Positions 1 to 10,033 of a stretch of 64,000 bases of DNA are shown here, piece after piece (position 1 is the stretch's first letter; each line of letters opens with the position of its first letter). The translations under genes were made by a program, and so were the position numbers. The notes below the pieces were generated by a model, which worked only from the letters and a program-made list of their open reading frames with translations, had not been told where the DNA came from and did no database searches. The DNA lies in the NCBI RefSeq assembly GCF_900105145.1, contig NZ_LT629752.1, positions 1,646,001-1,710,000 of the forward strand. The letters run 5' to 3'. The stretch is from Polaribacter sp. KT25b. Its GTDB lineage: Bacteria; Bacteroidota; Bacteroidia; Flavobacteriales; Flavobacteriaceae.

Positions 1-1245
1 ATAAGAAGATAAATATTTTCTGTCATACCAAATAGGTCTTCCATCTTTACGCCAACAAATTTCTATCTGCCATCTAGGTAAAGGTTCTCCAGGATACCAT
101 TTTCCTTGCGCATGATGTAAAACTGCTCCATTACCAAATTTATCGTATAATCGCTTTGCTAAATCAGCTCCTAATTTTCTTTTATGAGGTCCATCTGCAG
201 CTGTATTCCATTCTGGAGATTCTAAATCATCAATAGAAACAAAAGTTGGTTCGCCACCCATTGTTAAACGAACATCACGTTTTTGTAGTTGCTTTTCTAC
301 TTTATTTCCTAGTTTATAAATTTCATTCCATTGCTCTTCTACATAAGGTTTTGTAACTCTTGGAGATTCAAAAATTCTGGTTACTTTATTTTCAAAGAAA
401 AACTCAGTTTCACATTTATCTGTCATTCCAGATACTGGTGCTGCACTTTCAAAAGAAGGCGTACAAGCTAACGGAATATGACCTTCACCAGCTAAAAGGC
501 CTGATGTTGCATCAAAACCAATCCAACCTGCACCTGGCAAATAAACTTCTGCCCAAGCATGTAAATCTGTAAAATCTTCTTCTGGACCAGAAGGACCGTC
601 TAATGATTTTTCATCAGATTTTAATTGCACTAAATATCCAGAGACAAAACGAGCACCAAATCCTAAATGACGCAAAGTTTGCACAAATAACCAAGCATAA
701 TCTCTACAAGAGCCATTTTTTTGACTTAGCGTTTCTTCACAGGTTTGTACACCTGGATCCATTCTAATATTATAATTTAAAAACTCATAAATTTTCTGAT
801 TGATGTCAATTAAAAAATAAATAGTTTTTCTAGGTGTATAATCTAAAGTCTTTAAAAAAGCTTCTAATAACTTACCTTTATCTGTAATTTCTAAATAAGG
901 TTGAAGCTCTTTCTTTGTTGTTTCTGTATATTTAAAAGGATATTCTTCTGCATATTCTTCAATAAAGAAATCAAAAGGATTTATGGTTTTTAAATCTGCA
1001 ATAATCTCAACATCAATAGACATTTCATCAGTTTTATCAGGAAAAACTAATCTTGCCACATAGTTACCAAATGGATCTTGTTGCCAGTTAAAAAACTGAT
1101 TTTCTGGAGTAATCTTTATAGAGTAAGATTCTATTGGTGTACGTGAATGTGGTGCAGGTCTTAATCTAAAAATATGAGGAGATAAAGATACTTTACGATC
1201 ATATTTATAGGTAGTTTTGTGCGATATTACAATTTTTAAAGCCAT
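1..1245 (-). CDS. Transglutaminase-like / DUF2126 protein, C-terminal part outside window
   Basis: The frame opens with ATG at 1245 and runs off the left edge (415 residues seen). Residues 1-100 look like the bacterial transglutaminase N-terminal beta domain. The papain-like core has Cys170 (NGSCRDYAW), His219 (DLHAWAEV) and Asp235 (GFDATSG). From about residue 300 the conserved start of DUF2126 appears (RLTMGGEPTFVS, then QGKWYPGEPLPRW). This fusion is known in many bacteria, often beside circularly permuted ATP-grasp proteins and a second transglutaminase, and is thought to act in peptide ligation or cleavage. The substrate is unknown. It is transcribed away from the rest of the window. Confidence 0.9.
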   Translation of the reverse strand, partial: MALKIVISHKTTYKYDRKVSLSPHIFRLRPAPHSRTPIESYSIKITPENQFFNWQQDPFGNYVARLVFPDKTDEMSIDVEIIADLKTINPFDFFIEEYAEEYPFKYTETTKKELQPYLEITDKGKLLEAFLKTLDYTPRKTIYFLIDINQKIYEFLNYNIRMDPGVQTCEETLSQKNGSCRDYAWLFVQTLRHLGFGARFVSGYLVQLKSDEKSLDGPSGPEEDFTDLHAWAEVYLPGAGWIGFDATSGLLAGEGHIPLACTPSFESAAPVSGMTDKCETEFFFENKVTRIFESPRVTKPYVEEQWNEIYKLGNKVEKQLQKRDVRLTMGGEPTFVSIDDLESPEWNTAADGPHKRKLGADLAKRLYDKFGNGAVLHHAQGKWYPGEPLPRWQIEICWRKDGRPIWYDRKYLSSY

Positions 1246-1739
1246 ATATTATTGTGTTGTTTTGCAATTTGCAAAGTAAGTTTTTGATTTTTTTGTGAAT
1301 AAAATCAAATTTTAAAAATGCCGACAAATTTAGTTAAATTATATGCTAAATTCATGTATAAAATTGATAAAAAATGATTTATGAGACTCTTATCAAATAT
1401 TTATTATATTGTTTGAAACAAATAAAATAAATAATTTTTAATTTTTATAAATTTACTAATAATTTAATGAAAAATATTTGTTATTTAGAATATAATTTAA
1501 TGCTTTATTGTAGAATAGATAATAATTTTAGGAGTATTGTGTTAAATCAATAAATACCTAATTAAAAAGATGTAAGCTCAACCTAAAAAAGAACTTATCA
1601 GACATTATTAAAAATATATAAGAAATTACCATTCAACTATAATAAAAAGCAATTGATATTATTATAATGCTTATTTGTCTAATTCTTTTAATTTAAGGTA
1701 ATAGAATCTCTAAATTTATAGTGTAAAAATTAAATTATC
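1246..1739. other. AT-rich intergenic region without recognised gene
   Basis: About 490 bp of very AT-rich sequence between two diverging genes. I see no ORF with a convincing product, no strong hairpin with a T-run, and no copy of the array repeat. It probably holds promoters for the transglutaminase gene and the small gene at 1740, but I cannot name a -7 element with confidence. Confidence 0.5.
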
Positions 1740-1943
1740 ATGAATCAGACACACTTAACAAACAATCAAATTACAGTTTTAAAAGCTTTAGAAAATCAAC
1801 ACTTAACTAGTTTTCAAATTTTACAAAAAGTTGAAAATATTTCTTTAATATTAGTGCTATATAATGTTATGGACGAACTTGAAGATATGGGTATTTTAAA
1901 AAGTTACACAAAAAAGAAAAAGAAATTCCATTATACTTGTTAA
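1740..1943 (+). CDS. Small winged-helix-like hypothetical protein (67 aa)
   Basis: A 67-residue ORF followed at once by a good intrinsic terminator, which supports a real transcript. The pattern NNQITVLKALENQHLTSFQILQKV, followed by an acidic helix and ILKSYTKKKKKFHY, resembles the helix-helix-recognition-helix layout plus basic beta-wing of MarR/PadR-type DNA-binding domains. It is shorter than those families. No partner gene is adjacent, and the function is not known. Confidence 0.55.
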   Translation: MNQTHLTNNQITVLKALENQHLTSFQILQKVENISLILVLYNVMDELEDMGILKSYTKKKKKFHYTC

Positions 1944-1971
1944 GGTTTTCTAATTTTTAGATTAAATATAC

Positions 1972-2014
1972 ACGTTGTAATTTTACTTTTAAAAGTATAA
2001 TTACAACGTTTTTT
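1972..2014 (+). terminator. Intrinsic terminator after the 67-aa gene
   Basis: Inverted arms CGTTGTAATT (1973-1982) and AATTACAACG (1999-2008) enclose an AT-rich loop that can extend the stem. A run of T follows from 2009. It lies 30 bp behind the stop codon at 1943. Confidence 0.85.
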
Positions 2015-2034
2015 ATTTTATAATTATTTTTTTT

Positions 2035-2193
2035 GAGGCTAGTAAATTGTGCTTTAGTGACTGCTTTTAATGACGGTAATGATAGAGTTGCTTTAAATAT
2101 TATAGTTGATTGTTTTCCTAAAAGAGAAATTTTAGGTATAAATATATCGATTTAATTTGGGGCTTTGGAACTTTACATTGTTTAAGTAAGTAA
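2035..2193 (+). pseudogene. C-terminal fragment of agmatine deiminase, frameshifted
   Basis: Translation from 2039 gives VTAFNDGNDRVALNIIVDCF and then KREILGINI, the conserved tail of peptidylarginine-deiminase-type agmatine deiminases (AguA). After a frame change near 2150 it continues as DLIWGFGTLHCLSK and stops at 2191-2193. In intact family members this last segment carries the catalytic Cys in the GTLHC motif. The roughly 300 upstream residues are missing, so this is a gene remnant left by deletion. Confidence 0.8.
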
Positions 2194-2246
2194 ATACCGG
2201 TTTAAATTTTATGTAAAAAAAGAAAATAACTTTAATTAAAGTACGG

Positions 2247-2277
2247 TGCCATTTCTGAAAAGAAATGGCATTTTTTT
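2247..2277 (+). terminator. Intrinsic terminator
   Basis: A perfect stem TGCCATTTCT / AGAAATGGCA with a GAAA tetraloop, followed by seven T. It probably ended the now broken agmatine deiminase transcript and insulates the operon that begins at 2586. Confidence 0.85.
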
Positions 2278-2585
2278 ATGTAAAAAAAACTATAAAAAAG
2301 TATCGTTTGTAAAATTGAATTCTGTAAAAACTGTCTTACTATTTTACTTTATAAAAAACTAACTTTTAATGGATTTTATTTCCTTTAATTAAAATAAACA
2401 AGAATGTAAAAGTGTTTTTTTATTGTTTAAGTATTTGATTTGCTGGTTTTTATGATAGCTAAATCGTTTTAGTAGTTTAAATAATTATATGACATTCATC
2501 ATATCTTTAAAATATGATTTCTTTTAATTTTGTTACCCAACATTATCATATTAGAAAAATAACAATAAAATTTATATAAATAATT
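2278..2585 (+). promoter_or_regulatory. Upstream region of methylmalonyl-CoA operon with possible -7 element
   Basis: No gene is seen here. TAATTTTG at 2525-2532 matches the Bacteroidota -7 consensus TAnnTTTG and lies 53 bp before the epimerase ATG. A clear -33 TTG at the expected distance is absent, so the assignment is tentative. Confidence 0.4.
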
Positions 2586-2993
2586 ATGAATATTTCACAT
2601 ATTGAACATTTAGGCATAGCAGTTGAAAACTTAGAAGAATCCATAAAATATTATGAAGAAGTTTTAGGGTTAAAATGTTATTCTGTTGAAGAAGTTGCAG
2701 ATCAAAAAGTAAAAACTGCTTTTTTTATGGTTGGTAGCACAAAAATTGAATTATTAGAAAGTACTTATCCAGATGGACCTATTGGTAAATTTATTGCCAA
2801 AAAAGGACAAGGAATTCACCACATTGCATTTGCAGTAGATAGTGCAACAAAAGCTTTAAAACAGGCAGAAGAAAGAGGTGTTACTTTAATTGATAAGGTT
2901 TCTAGAAAAGGGGCAGAAGGTTTAAATATTGGCTTTCTACATCCAAAATCAACATTAGGTGTTCTTACAGAACTTTGTTCAAAACAAGAATAA
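2586..2993 (+). CDS. mce: Methylmalonyl-CoA epimerase
   Basis: A 135-residue single vicinal-oxygen-chelate protein. It interconverts the (2S) and (2R) epimers of methylmalonyl-CoA so that product of the carboxyltransferase side can feed the B12 mutase. Candidate metal ligands are His8 in EHLGIAV, His78/79 in GQGIHHIAFAV and Glu129 in GVLTELC. The length is normal for the family. It is first in a run of eight same-strand genes ending with the mutase, which fits the assignment. Confidence 0.93.
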   Translation: MNISHIEHLGIAVENLEESIKYYEEVLGLKCYSVEEVADQKVKTAFFMVGSTKIELLESTYPDGPIGKFIAKKGQGIHHIAFAVDSATKALKQAEERGVTLIDKVSRKGAEGLNIGFLHPKSTLGVLTELCSKQE

Positions 2994-3031
2994 TTTAAAA
3001 TAATAGCATACATAAGCAAATATATAAATTT

Positions 3032-4591
3032 ATGGCAAATCAAGATAAAATTAACGAACTCATCGAGAAAAGAGCGCAAGCTAAGATGGGGGGAGGAGAA
3101 AAACGTATCGATTCTCAGCACGCTAAAGGGAAATTAACAGCACGAGAACGTATAGATATTCTTTTAGACGAAGATAGTTTTGAGGAATTTGACATGTTTG
3201 TAACACATAGAACAAAGTCTTTTGGATTAGATAAACAAGTTTACCTTTCTGATGGAGTTGTTACTGGACACGGAACTATAGACGGAAGAATTGTGTATGT
3301 ATTTGCACAAGATTTTACAGTATTTGGTGGTTCATTGTCTGAGACATATGCATTAAAAATATGTAAGATAATGGATATGGCAATGAAAATTGGTGTTCCA
3401 GTTATCGGATTAAATGATTCTGGAGGAGCACGTATTCAAGAAGGAGTGAGATCTTTAGCGGGTTATGCGGAGATATTTCAACGTAATATTATGGCTTCTG
3501 GTGTAATTCCTCAGATTTCATCAATTTTAGGACCTTGTGCTGGAGGAGCAGTTTATTCGCCTGCATTAACAGATTTTACAATTATGACAGACCAAACAAG
3601 TTATATGTTTGTAACAGGTCCTAAAGTAGTACAATCTGTAACTGGTGAAGTTGTAACAACAGAACAATTAGGAGGAGCTAATATTCACTCAACAAAATCT
3701 GGTGTTTCGCATTTCTTAGCAGAAAATGATGAAGAAAACTTACTTTTAGTTAGAAAATTAATAAGTTACTTACCTTCAAACAATTTAGAAGAACCACCAA
3801 CAATTTCTACTTCTGATCCTATTGATCGTTTAGATGATATTTTAAATGAAATTATTCCAGAAAACCCTAATCAACCTTATGATATTGTTGATGTTATTTC
3901 AACAATTGTAGATAATGCAGAATTTACAGAAGTTCATAGAAATTATGCAAGAAACATTGTTGTTGGTTTTGCTCGTTTTAATGGTCGTTCTGTTGGTATT
4001 GTTGCCAATCAGCCAAAATATTATGCTGGTGTTTTAGATAGTGAAGCATCAAGAAAAGCAGCAAGATTTGTACGTTTTTGTGATGCATTCAACATTCCAA
4101 TTGTAACTTTAGTTGATGTACCTGGTTTCTTACCTGGAACAGGACAAGAATATGCTGGTATTATTTTACACGGTGCTAAATTATTATTTGCTTATGGTGA
4201 AGCTACAGTGCCTAAAGTAACTATTACATTACGTAAATCTTACGGAGGTGCACATGATGTGATGAGTTGTAAACAATTACGAGGGGATTTAAATTATGCT
4301 TGGCCAACTGCAGAAATTGCAGTTATGGGAGCTAAAGGTGCAGTTGAGGTTTTAGAAGGTTCTAATATTAGAAAAATTGAAGGAGCAGAAGAAAAACAAG
4401 ATTACATCGATAAAAAAGAAGAAGAATATACAACTAAATTTGCTAACCCTTATGTGGCTGCAAAATATGGTTTTATTGATGATGTAATCGAGCCTAGAAA
4501 TACACGTTTTAGAATTATTAGAGGCTTAGAGTTATTATCAAATAAAAAAGAAGTAAATCCACCTAAAAAACACTCAAATATTCCATTATAA
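3032..4591 (+). CDS. mmdA: Biotin-dependent acyl-CoA carboxyltransferase (methylmalonyl-CoA decarboxylase alpha / propionyl-CoA carboxylase beta type)
   Basis: A 519-residue protein with the two crotonase-like halves of carboxyltransferases. The oxyanion-hole segments are visible as [14 protein letters not shown] and [15 protein letters not shown] in the N half and [14 protein letters not shown] in the C half. It moves CO2 between biotin and propionyl/methylmalonyl-CoA. Because OadG-, BCCP- and OadB-type genes follow directly, a sodium-pumping methylmalonyl-CoA decarboxylase alpha subunit is more likely than an ATP-driven propionyl-CoA carboxylase. A biotin carboxylase elsewhere could still use the same subunit. 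The stop overlaps the next start (TAATG). Confidence 0.88.
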   Translation: MANQDKINELIEKRAQAKMGGGEKRIDSQHAKGKLTARERIDILLDEDSFEEFDMFVTHRTKSFGLDKQVYLSDGVVTGHGTIDGRIVYVFAQDFTVFGGSLSETYALKICKIMDMAMKIGVPVIGLNDSGGARIQEGVRSLAGYAEIFQRNIMASGVIPQISSILGPCAGGAVYSPALTDFTIMTDQTSYMFVTGPKVVQSVTGEVVTTEQLGGANIHSTKSGVSHFLAENDEENLLLVRKLISYLPSNNLEEPPTISTSDPIDRLDDILNEIIPENPNQPYDIVDVISTIVDNAEFTEVHRNYARNIVVGFARFNGRSVGIVANQPKYYAGVLDSEASRKAARFVRFCDAFNIPIVTLVDVPGFLPGTGQEYAGIILHGAKLLFAYGEATVPKVTITLRKSYGGAHDVMSCKQLRGDLNYAWPTAEIAVMGAKGAVEVLEGSNIRKIEGAEEKQDYIDKKEEEYTTKFANPYVAAKYGFIDDVIEPRNTRFRIIRGLELLSNKKEVNPPKKHSNIPL

Positions 4592-4950
4592 TGATACATA
4601 CAATGCTAGCAATAGATCAAATTAGCGAAGGATACGTTATTTTGTTAACAGGTTTAATTATCGTTTTTAGTGCATTACTTACCTTATCTCTTTTCTTTAA
4701 GTTTGGATTACCAGTAATGCTTTATGTCTATAAAATAATTACAAAAGGATCAGATAAAAAAATTAAAGATATTTCTGTAAAAAATGATGAAAAATTTACA
4801 GGAGAAATTGCAGCAGCAATTTCTGTAGCAGTACACTTATATCTTCATGAACAACATGACAATGAAAATGCTGTGTTAACTATTAAGCAAGCGAGAAAAT
4901 TATATTCTCCTTGGAGTTCTAAAATTTACGGTATACAAAATAGACTTTAA
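4591..4950 (+). CDS. OadG-type gamma/delta subunit of Na+-pumping decarboxylase
   Basis: A 119-residue protein with one membrane segment near residues 17-45 and a charged soluble tail, as in OadG/MmdD subunits that hold the carboxyltransferase to the membrane beta subunit. It begins inside the stop codon of the carboxyltransferase gene, so translation is probably coupled. An alternative start is Met5. The tail ends YSPWSSKIYGIQNRL. Assignment rests on size, topology and operon position. Confidence 0.8.
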   Translation: MIHTMLAIDQISEGYVILLTGLIIVFSALLTLSLFFKFGLPVMLYVYKIITKGSDKKIKDISVKNDEKFTGEIAAAISVAVHLYLHEQHDNENAVLTIKQARKLYSPWSSKIYGIQNRL

Positions 4951-5016
4951 ACTTATTAAGGATTATTTGTGAGTATTTATTTTTTAAAAAAGCCTCACAA
5001 TAACAAAATATAAAAT

Positions 5017-5448
5017 ATGAAAAATTTTAAATTTAAAATAAACGAAAATAGTTACAGCGTAAAGATAGTTTCGCATGAATCTGATACTATTGATATTGAA
5101 GTAAATGGTACCTCTTATGCTGTAAAAATGAAAGAAGAAATTAAGAAGGCTAAAACTCCTACATTAGTTAGATCTGCTTCTAAAAGACCAGCCGAGCCTT
5201 TAAAAGTTAGCCCTAGTTCTTCTTCTAGTTCATCAAACATTAAAGTTATTGCACCAATTCCAGGTACTGTTTTATCTATAGATGTAAAAGTTGGAGATGA
5301 AGTTAAATTAGGAGATAGATTACTTGTTTTAGAAGCAATGAAAATGGAAAACAATATTGCATCTGAAAAAGCAGGTACTGTAAAAGCTGTTCATGTTAAT
5401 GTAGGGCAACAAGTTTTACAAAGTGAACTATTGATAGAGTTAGGTTAA
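5017..5448 (+). CDS. mmdC: Biotin carboxyl carrier protein of the decarboxylase
   Basis: A 143-residue protein with an N-terminal beta region, a flexible Pro/Ser linker with seven serines in a row (residues 67-73), and a C-terminal biotinyl domain. The biotin site is EAMKMEN with Lys109 as the acceptor. Proteins of this layout carry the carboxyl group from the carboxyltransferase to the membrane decarboxylase subunit. The neighbours on both sides are the expected partners. Confidence 0.93.
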   Translation: MKNFKFKINENSYSVKIVSHESDTIDIEVNGTSYAVKMKEEIKKAKTPTLVRSASKRPAEPLKVSPSSSSSSSNIKVIAPIPGTVLSIDVKVGDEVKLGDRLLVLEAMKMENNIASEKAGTVKAVHVNVGQQVLQSELLIELG

Positions 5449-5495
5449 TATTTAAAAGCTATTGTTTAAAACAAAGGCTTGTAAAAATAAAAAAA

Positions 5496-6815
5496 ATGAA
5501 GAAATTATTATTAATATTTGGAGTACTGTCTCTCTTAATTTTTATGAGACCTGTATTTGGATTAAATACGGCATCAGCAAATACAGCTACAATCTCATCT
5601 ATTGTGCAAACTGAAGAGGTAGAGGGTGAAGGTTTTGTACATGAAGCATTTAATGGAATAAAACAATTTTATAACTACACCGGTTTTGCAAATGCAACAA
5701 GTGGTAATTTATTAATGATTTTAATCGGTATAATTTTTATTTATTTAGGAATTAAATTCGATTATGAACCACTTTTATTAATTCCTATTGGTACGGGTGT
5801 TATATTAGGAAATATTCCTTTTGTAGCTGGAAATCAGACAGGTATTTATGAAGCCGGATCTGTATTAAATTACCTTTATTTTGGGGTAGTCAAAGGTATT
5901 TATCCGCCATTAATTTTCTTAGGTATTGGGGCAATGACAGACTTTTCATCTTTAATTGCAAACCCTAAATTAATGCTTTTAGGCGCAGCAGCTCAAATAG
6001 GAGTATTTGCAACGTTTTTAGGGGCATTATATTTAGGATTTAGCCTTCCGGAAGCAGGTGCAATAGGTATTATTGGTGGAGCAGATGGTCCAACAGCTAT
6101 TTTCCTTTCATCAAAATTAGCAAATGGAATAAATATATTACCAGATGGTACAACAGTAAAAAACTTAATTGGTCCAATTGCAATCGCAGCCTATTCTTAT
6201 ATGGCATTAGTTCCTGTAATTCAGCCGCCAATTATGAGATTACTTACATCTAAGAAAGAGCGAATTATTAGAATGAAACCACCAAGAGCGGTTACTCAAA
6301 AGGAAAAAATGATTTTTCCAATTGTAGCTTTACTATTAACTACTTTTATTTCTCCTAGTTCTTTACCATTATTAGGTATGTTATTTTTTGGAAACTTATT
6401 AAAAGAGTCTGGTAGAACAGAAAGGTTAGCAGATACTGCACGTACTAAATTAATTGATATTGTTACTATTCTTTTAGGTGTAACTGTTGGAGCGTCTACA
6501 CAAGCAGATATTTTTATTACAAAAGATTCTATGTTGATATTTGGTTTAGGAGCTATCTCTTTTGTGATTGCTACCATAGGGGGGTTATTATTTGCTAAAT
6601 TTATGAACTTATTCTTAAAAGGAAATGATAAAATAAACCCATTAATTGGTGCAGCTGGTGTATCTGCAGTACCAGATAGTGCAAGAGTAGTACACGCAGA
6701 AGGTATAAAAGCCGATCCTCATAATTACTTATTAATGCACGCTATGGCACCAAATGTAGCAGGTGTAATAGGATCTGCTATTGCTGCGGGTATTATATTA
6801 AGTTTTTTAGGATAA
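5496..6815 (+). CDS. mmdB: Na+-translocating decarboxylase beta subunit (OadB/MmdB type)
   Basis: A 439-residue polytopic membrane protein. The family hallmarks are GGADGPTAIF, with Asp197 matching the essential ion-site aspartate of OadB, and a late helix NPLIGAAGVS matching the conserved NxxxGxxxxS pattern. It decarboxylates carboxybiotin and exports Na+. It carries an N-terminal extension of about 65 residues that starts like a signal sequence, contains an acidic stretch, and is absent from enterobacterial OadB. Start chosen for the 47-bp spacing to the BCCP gene. Confidence 0.92.
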   Translation: MKKLLLIFGVLSLLIFMRPVFGLNTASANTATISSIVQTEEVEGEGFVHEAFNGIKQFYNYTGFANATSGNLLMILIGIIFIYLGIKFDYEPLLLIPIGTGVILGNIPFVAGNQTGIYEAGSVLNYLYFGVVKGIYPPLIFLGIGAMTDFSSLIANPKLMLLGAAAQIGVFATFLGALYLGFSLPEAGAIGIIGGADGPTAIFLSSKLANGINILPDGTTVKNLIGPIAIAAYSYMALVPVIQPPIMRLLTSKKERIIRMKPPRAVTQKEKMIFPIVALLLTTFISPSSLPLLGMLFFGNLLKESGRTERLADTARTKLIDIVTILLGVTVGASTQADIFITKDSMLIFGLGAISFVIATIGGLLFAKFMNLFLKGNDKINPLIGAAGVSAVPDSARVVHAEGIKADPHNYLLMHAMAPNVAGVIGSAIAAGIILSFLG

Positions 6816-6872
6816 AAAGAAGCATTTAATTTTTTTAAATGAATAAAATAACAATTTTTAAATTTTGTTAAA

Positions 6873-8162
6873 ATGAAAATACCAAATAAAATGACGGCTC
6901 AAGAAGCTGTTAAATTAATCAAATCTAACGATAGAGTTTTAATACAAGGTGGTTCTGCAACACCACAAGCATTAATAAATGCAATGGTAGCAAGAGCGCC
7001 AGAGTTAAAAAATGTTGAACTTGTACATTTACATACAGAAGGAGCTTGTGGATATACAGCCCCAGAATTAAGAGAAAGTTTTCATACCAATGCTTTTTTT
7101 ATTGGTGGAAATATTCGTAAAATGATTGGAGATACAGCAGATTATATTCCAATTTTTTTAAGTGATATTCCTAGTTTATTTCGTGAAGGCTATATGGATT
7201 TAGATGTAGTTATGGTAAATGTATCTCCACCAGATAAACATGGTTTTTGTTCTTTAGGAGTTTCCGTTGATATCATTATTTCTGGAATAGAGCAAGGTAA
7301 AAAAGTAATTGCGCAAATTAACCCACAAATGCCTCGTACTTTTGGTGATGCACAAATTCATATAAAACATTTTGATGCTTGTGTAGAAATTTCTGAAGAA
7401 ATATACGAAATGAAATTTGTAGAACCTTCTGAAATTGAAAAAGCAATTGGTAAAAATATTGCAGGAATTATTGATGATGGATCTACTTTACAAATGGGTA
7501 TTGGTGGTATTCCTAATGCAGTATTAACATTTTTACATAATCATAAAAATTTAGGTGTTCATACAGAAATGTTCTCTGAAGGTGTTGTAGATTTAGTAGA
7601 AAAAGGTATTGTTAATGGTTCACAAAAAAAAGTGAATCCTTATAAAATTGTTTCTGGTTTTGCTATGGGAACCAGGCGTTTATATGATTTTATGGATGAT
7701 AATCCTGAAATTGAAATGTTAGATATAGCGTATGTTAATGATACATCTGTAATTCGTAAAAACCCAAAAGTTACTGCAATTAATTCTGCTATTGAAGTAG
7801 ATTTAACAGGTCAAATTTGTGCTGATTCCATCGGTACAAGAATGTTCTCTGGTGTTGGTGGTCAAATGGACTTTATGCGTGGTGCAGCTTTATCCGAAGG
7901 AGGAAAACCAATTTGTGCTATTACTTCTACAACCGCTAAAGGTGTTTCTAAAATAACGCCTATGTTAAAATTAGGAGCTGGTGTAGTAACAACTCGTGCA
8001 CATGCTAGGTTTGTTGCTACAGAATATGGTATTGCAGAATTGTTTGGTAAAAATTTAAAACAACGAGCACAAGCTTTAAGAAATGTTGCACATCCAGATC
8101 ATAGAGAAGAATTAGATAAAGCTATTTTTGAAAGATTTGGAAGTAGTTTAATGACAAAATAA
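6873..8162 (+). CDS. Acetyl-CoA hydrolase/transferase family CoA-transferase
   Basis: A 429-residue class I CoA-transferase of the acetyl-CoA hydrolase/4-hydroxybutyrate CoA-transferase type. It shows the glycine-rich GIGGIPNAV segment, the likely catalytic glutamate in HTEMFSEG, and GVGGQMDFMRGA near the C terminus. In this operon the simplest role is a succinyl-CoA:propionate or acetate exchange that closes the succinate-propionate cycle without ATP. Substrate preference cannot be read from the sequence. Confidence 0.85.
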   Translation: MKIPNKMTAQEAVKLIKSNDRVLIQGGSATPQALINAMVARAPELKNVELVHLHTEGACGYTAPELRESFHTNAFFIGGNIRKMIGDTADYIPIFLSDIPSLFREGYMDLDVVMVNVSPPDKHGFCSLGVSVDIIISGIEQGKKVIAQINPQMPRTFGDAQIHIKHFDACVEISEEIYEMKFVEPSEIEKAIGKNIAGIIDDGSTLQMGIGGIPNAVLTFLHNHKNLGVHTEMFSEGVVDLVEKGIVNGSQKKVNPYKIVSGFAMGTRRLYDFMDDNPEIEMLDIAYVNDTSVIRKNPKVTAINSAIEVDLTGQICADSIGTRMFSGVGGQMDFMRGAALSEGGKPICAITSTTAKGVSKITPMLKLGAGVVTTRAHARFVATEYGIAELFGKNLKQRAQALRNVAHPDHREELDKAIFERFGSSLMTK

Positions 8163-8237
8163 ACTTATTGAAGTTAGTATTCTTAAAATTTGTAATTTTA
8201 GAATTTTAACTCTTAATATTAAATAAATTTACACATA

Positions 8238-10028
8238 ATGAGCAATAAAAATAAAGCACTTTTTTCTGATTTCCCTCCGGTTTCTACCGAGCAGTGGATG
8301 GAAAGAGTGACCGCAGATTTAAAAGGAGCTGATTTTGATAAAAAACTAGTTTGGAACAACCTTACTGGTATCAATTTTCAACCTTGCTATACGATTGAAA
8401 ATAAAATTACAAAGCTTAAAAATACTGGAGAAAATTCACAATCATTAGTAAATTACCGAAGTATTATAGTTACAACAGCAGAAAATGGAAATCAATTAGC
8501 TGTAAAAGCAGTTGAAGAAGGAATTAACGGAATTATTTTTCAATTAAAAGAGAATGTATCTGTTGCATCACTTTTAAGTGGAATTGATTTAAATACTACA
8601 ACTGTTTCTTTTGAAATAGAAGCTGATGCTGTAGCTTTTACTAAAGATTTAGTTTCTTATGCAAAAGATAGTAATTTAAAAGGGTTTATTAACACAGGAA
8701 TTATTTCTAACTATTTAACTAGTGGTTCTTTTGATGAAAATCAAGTAGAAGTTACTGCAGAATTGGTTAAATTAACTTCAAGTTTCCCTAACTTTAAAGT
8801 AATTACAATTTCAGGAACTGAATATTTAGATTCTGGTGCAAACCAAGTGCAAGAAATTGCATACACATTAAATTCATTAGTTTTCTTAACTGAAAAATTA
8901 AAAGAAAAAGGAGTTGAAGTTCAAGCTATTTTTGACAATTTAAATTTTAAACTTGCAATTGGTTTAGAGTATTTTGTTGAAATTGGTAAATTTAGAGCTT
9001 TCAATAATTTGTTAGCAGAAGTAGCTGCTAAATACGGGGTTATAGAATTTTCTAATACGATTACTGCAAAAACTTCAATTTGGAGCAAATCTATAACTGA
9101 TGCAGAAACTAACTTATTACGTTGTACAACAGAAGCAATGTCTGCAATATTAGGTAATGTAGATGGTATTTTAATTGATGCTTACGACAAAGAGTTTAAA
9201 AATCCTTCTGATTTTTCAAGCAGAATAGCTGGTAACATTACTACAATTTTAAGAGAAGAATCTTACTTTGGTAAAGTTTCAAATCCTGTTGATGGCTCTT
9301 ATTATATTGAAGAAGTTAGTTCTAAAATAGCTAACAAAGCGTTAGAATTATTTAAAGCGATTGAAGCTGATGGTGGTTTCTATGCTAATTTTGAAAACGA
9401 AACAATTCAAAAACAAATTGCAGAAATCCGTCTTAAAAAATTAAAATTAATTAGTCAACGTAGAACTCCAATGGTAGGTATTAACAAATATCCTAACCTT
9501 ATGGAATCTGTTGATGCAAATTTACTTTCTAAAGGTGCTTCTGATAATTTAAAAGTATTAACTCCAAGAAGAGCTTCATTAGAAATTGAGGCAATGCGAA
9601 GAGTTACCGAAGAATTAGTTGCTGAAACAAATGTACGACCAATTGTACAATTAGCTAGTTATGGTAATTTAAATATGCGTAAAGCAAGAGCAGCTTTTGC
9701 ATACGATTTTATTGGTGTAAGTGGTTTTGATGTTCATCAAGAAGAAAGTTTCACAAGTGCACAAAATGCTGCTGAAGTAAGTGCAAAATCAGATTCACAT
9801 ATTGTTGTTATTTGTAGTTCAGATCAAGATTATGACGAAACTGCTCTTGACTTTATAAAAGTATTTAGAGCTATAAATACAGATAAAGTATTATTATTAG
9901 CCGGTGCTCCAAAAAATATGGACGAACTTACTGAAGCTGGTTTAGATGGTGTTGTAAATATGAGAATAGATGTTCTGGTAACACTTTCTAACATTCAGAA
10001 AAAAGTTCAAAAAACCTTAAAATCTTAA
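8238..10028 (+). CDS. mutA: Methylmalonyl-CoA mutase, small (beta) subunit
   Basis: A 596-residue mutase-fold protein. The barrel region is present ([19 protein letters not shown] is the counterpart of the substrate-domain segment), but the C-terminal flavodoxin-like domain lacks DxHxxG, as expected for the non-catalytic partner. It pairs with the next gene, five bases away, to form the heterodimer of the propionate-pathway type. Confidence 0.93.
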   Translation: MSNKNKALFSDFPPVSTEQWMERVTADLKGADFDKKLVWNNLTGINFQPCYTIENKITKLKNTGENSQSLVNYRSIIVTTAENGNQLAVKAVEEGINGIIFQLKENVSVASLLSGIDLNTTTVSFEIEADAVAFTKDLVSYAKDSNLKGFINTGIISNYLTSGSFDENQVEVTAELVKLTSSFPNFKVITISGTEYLDSGANQVQEIAYTLNSLVFLTEKLKEKGVEVQAIFDNLNFKLAIGLEYFVEIGKFRAFNNLLAEVAAKYGVIEFSNTITAKTSIWSKSITDAETNLLRCTTEAMSAILGNVDGILIDAYDKEFKNPSDFSSRIAGNITTILREESYFGKVSNPVDGSYYIEEVSSKIANKALELFKAIEADGGFYANFENETIQKQIAEIRLKKLKLISQRRTPMVGINKYPNLMESVDANLLSKGASDNLKVLTPRRASLEIEAMRRVTEELVAETNVRPIVQLASYGNLNMRKARAAFAYDFIGVSGFDVHQEESFTSAQNAAEVSAKSDSHIVVICSSDQDYDETALDFIKVFRAINTDKVLLLAGAPKNMDELTEAGLDGVVNMRIDVLVTLSNIQKKVQKTLKS

Positions 10029-10033
10029 GAAGT

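Noticed and set aside
360..572. Plus-strand 70-aa ORF
   Set aside because: Antisense shadow of the transglutaminase gene, whose motifs are clear on the minus strand.
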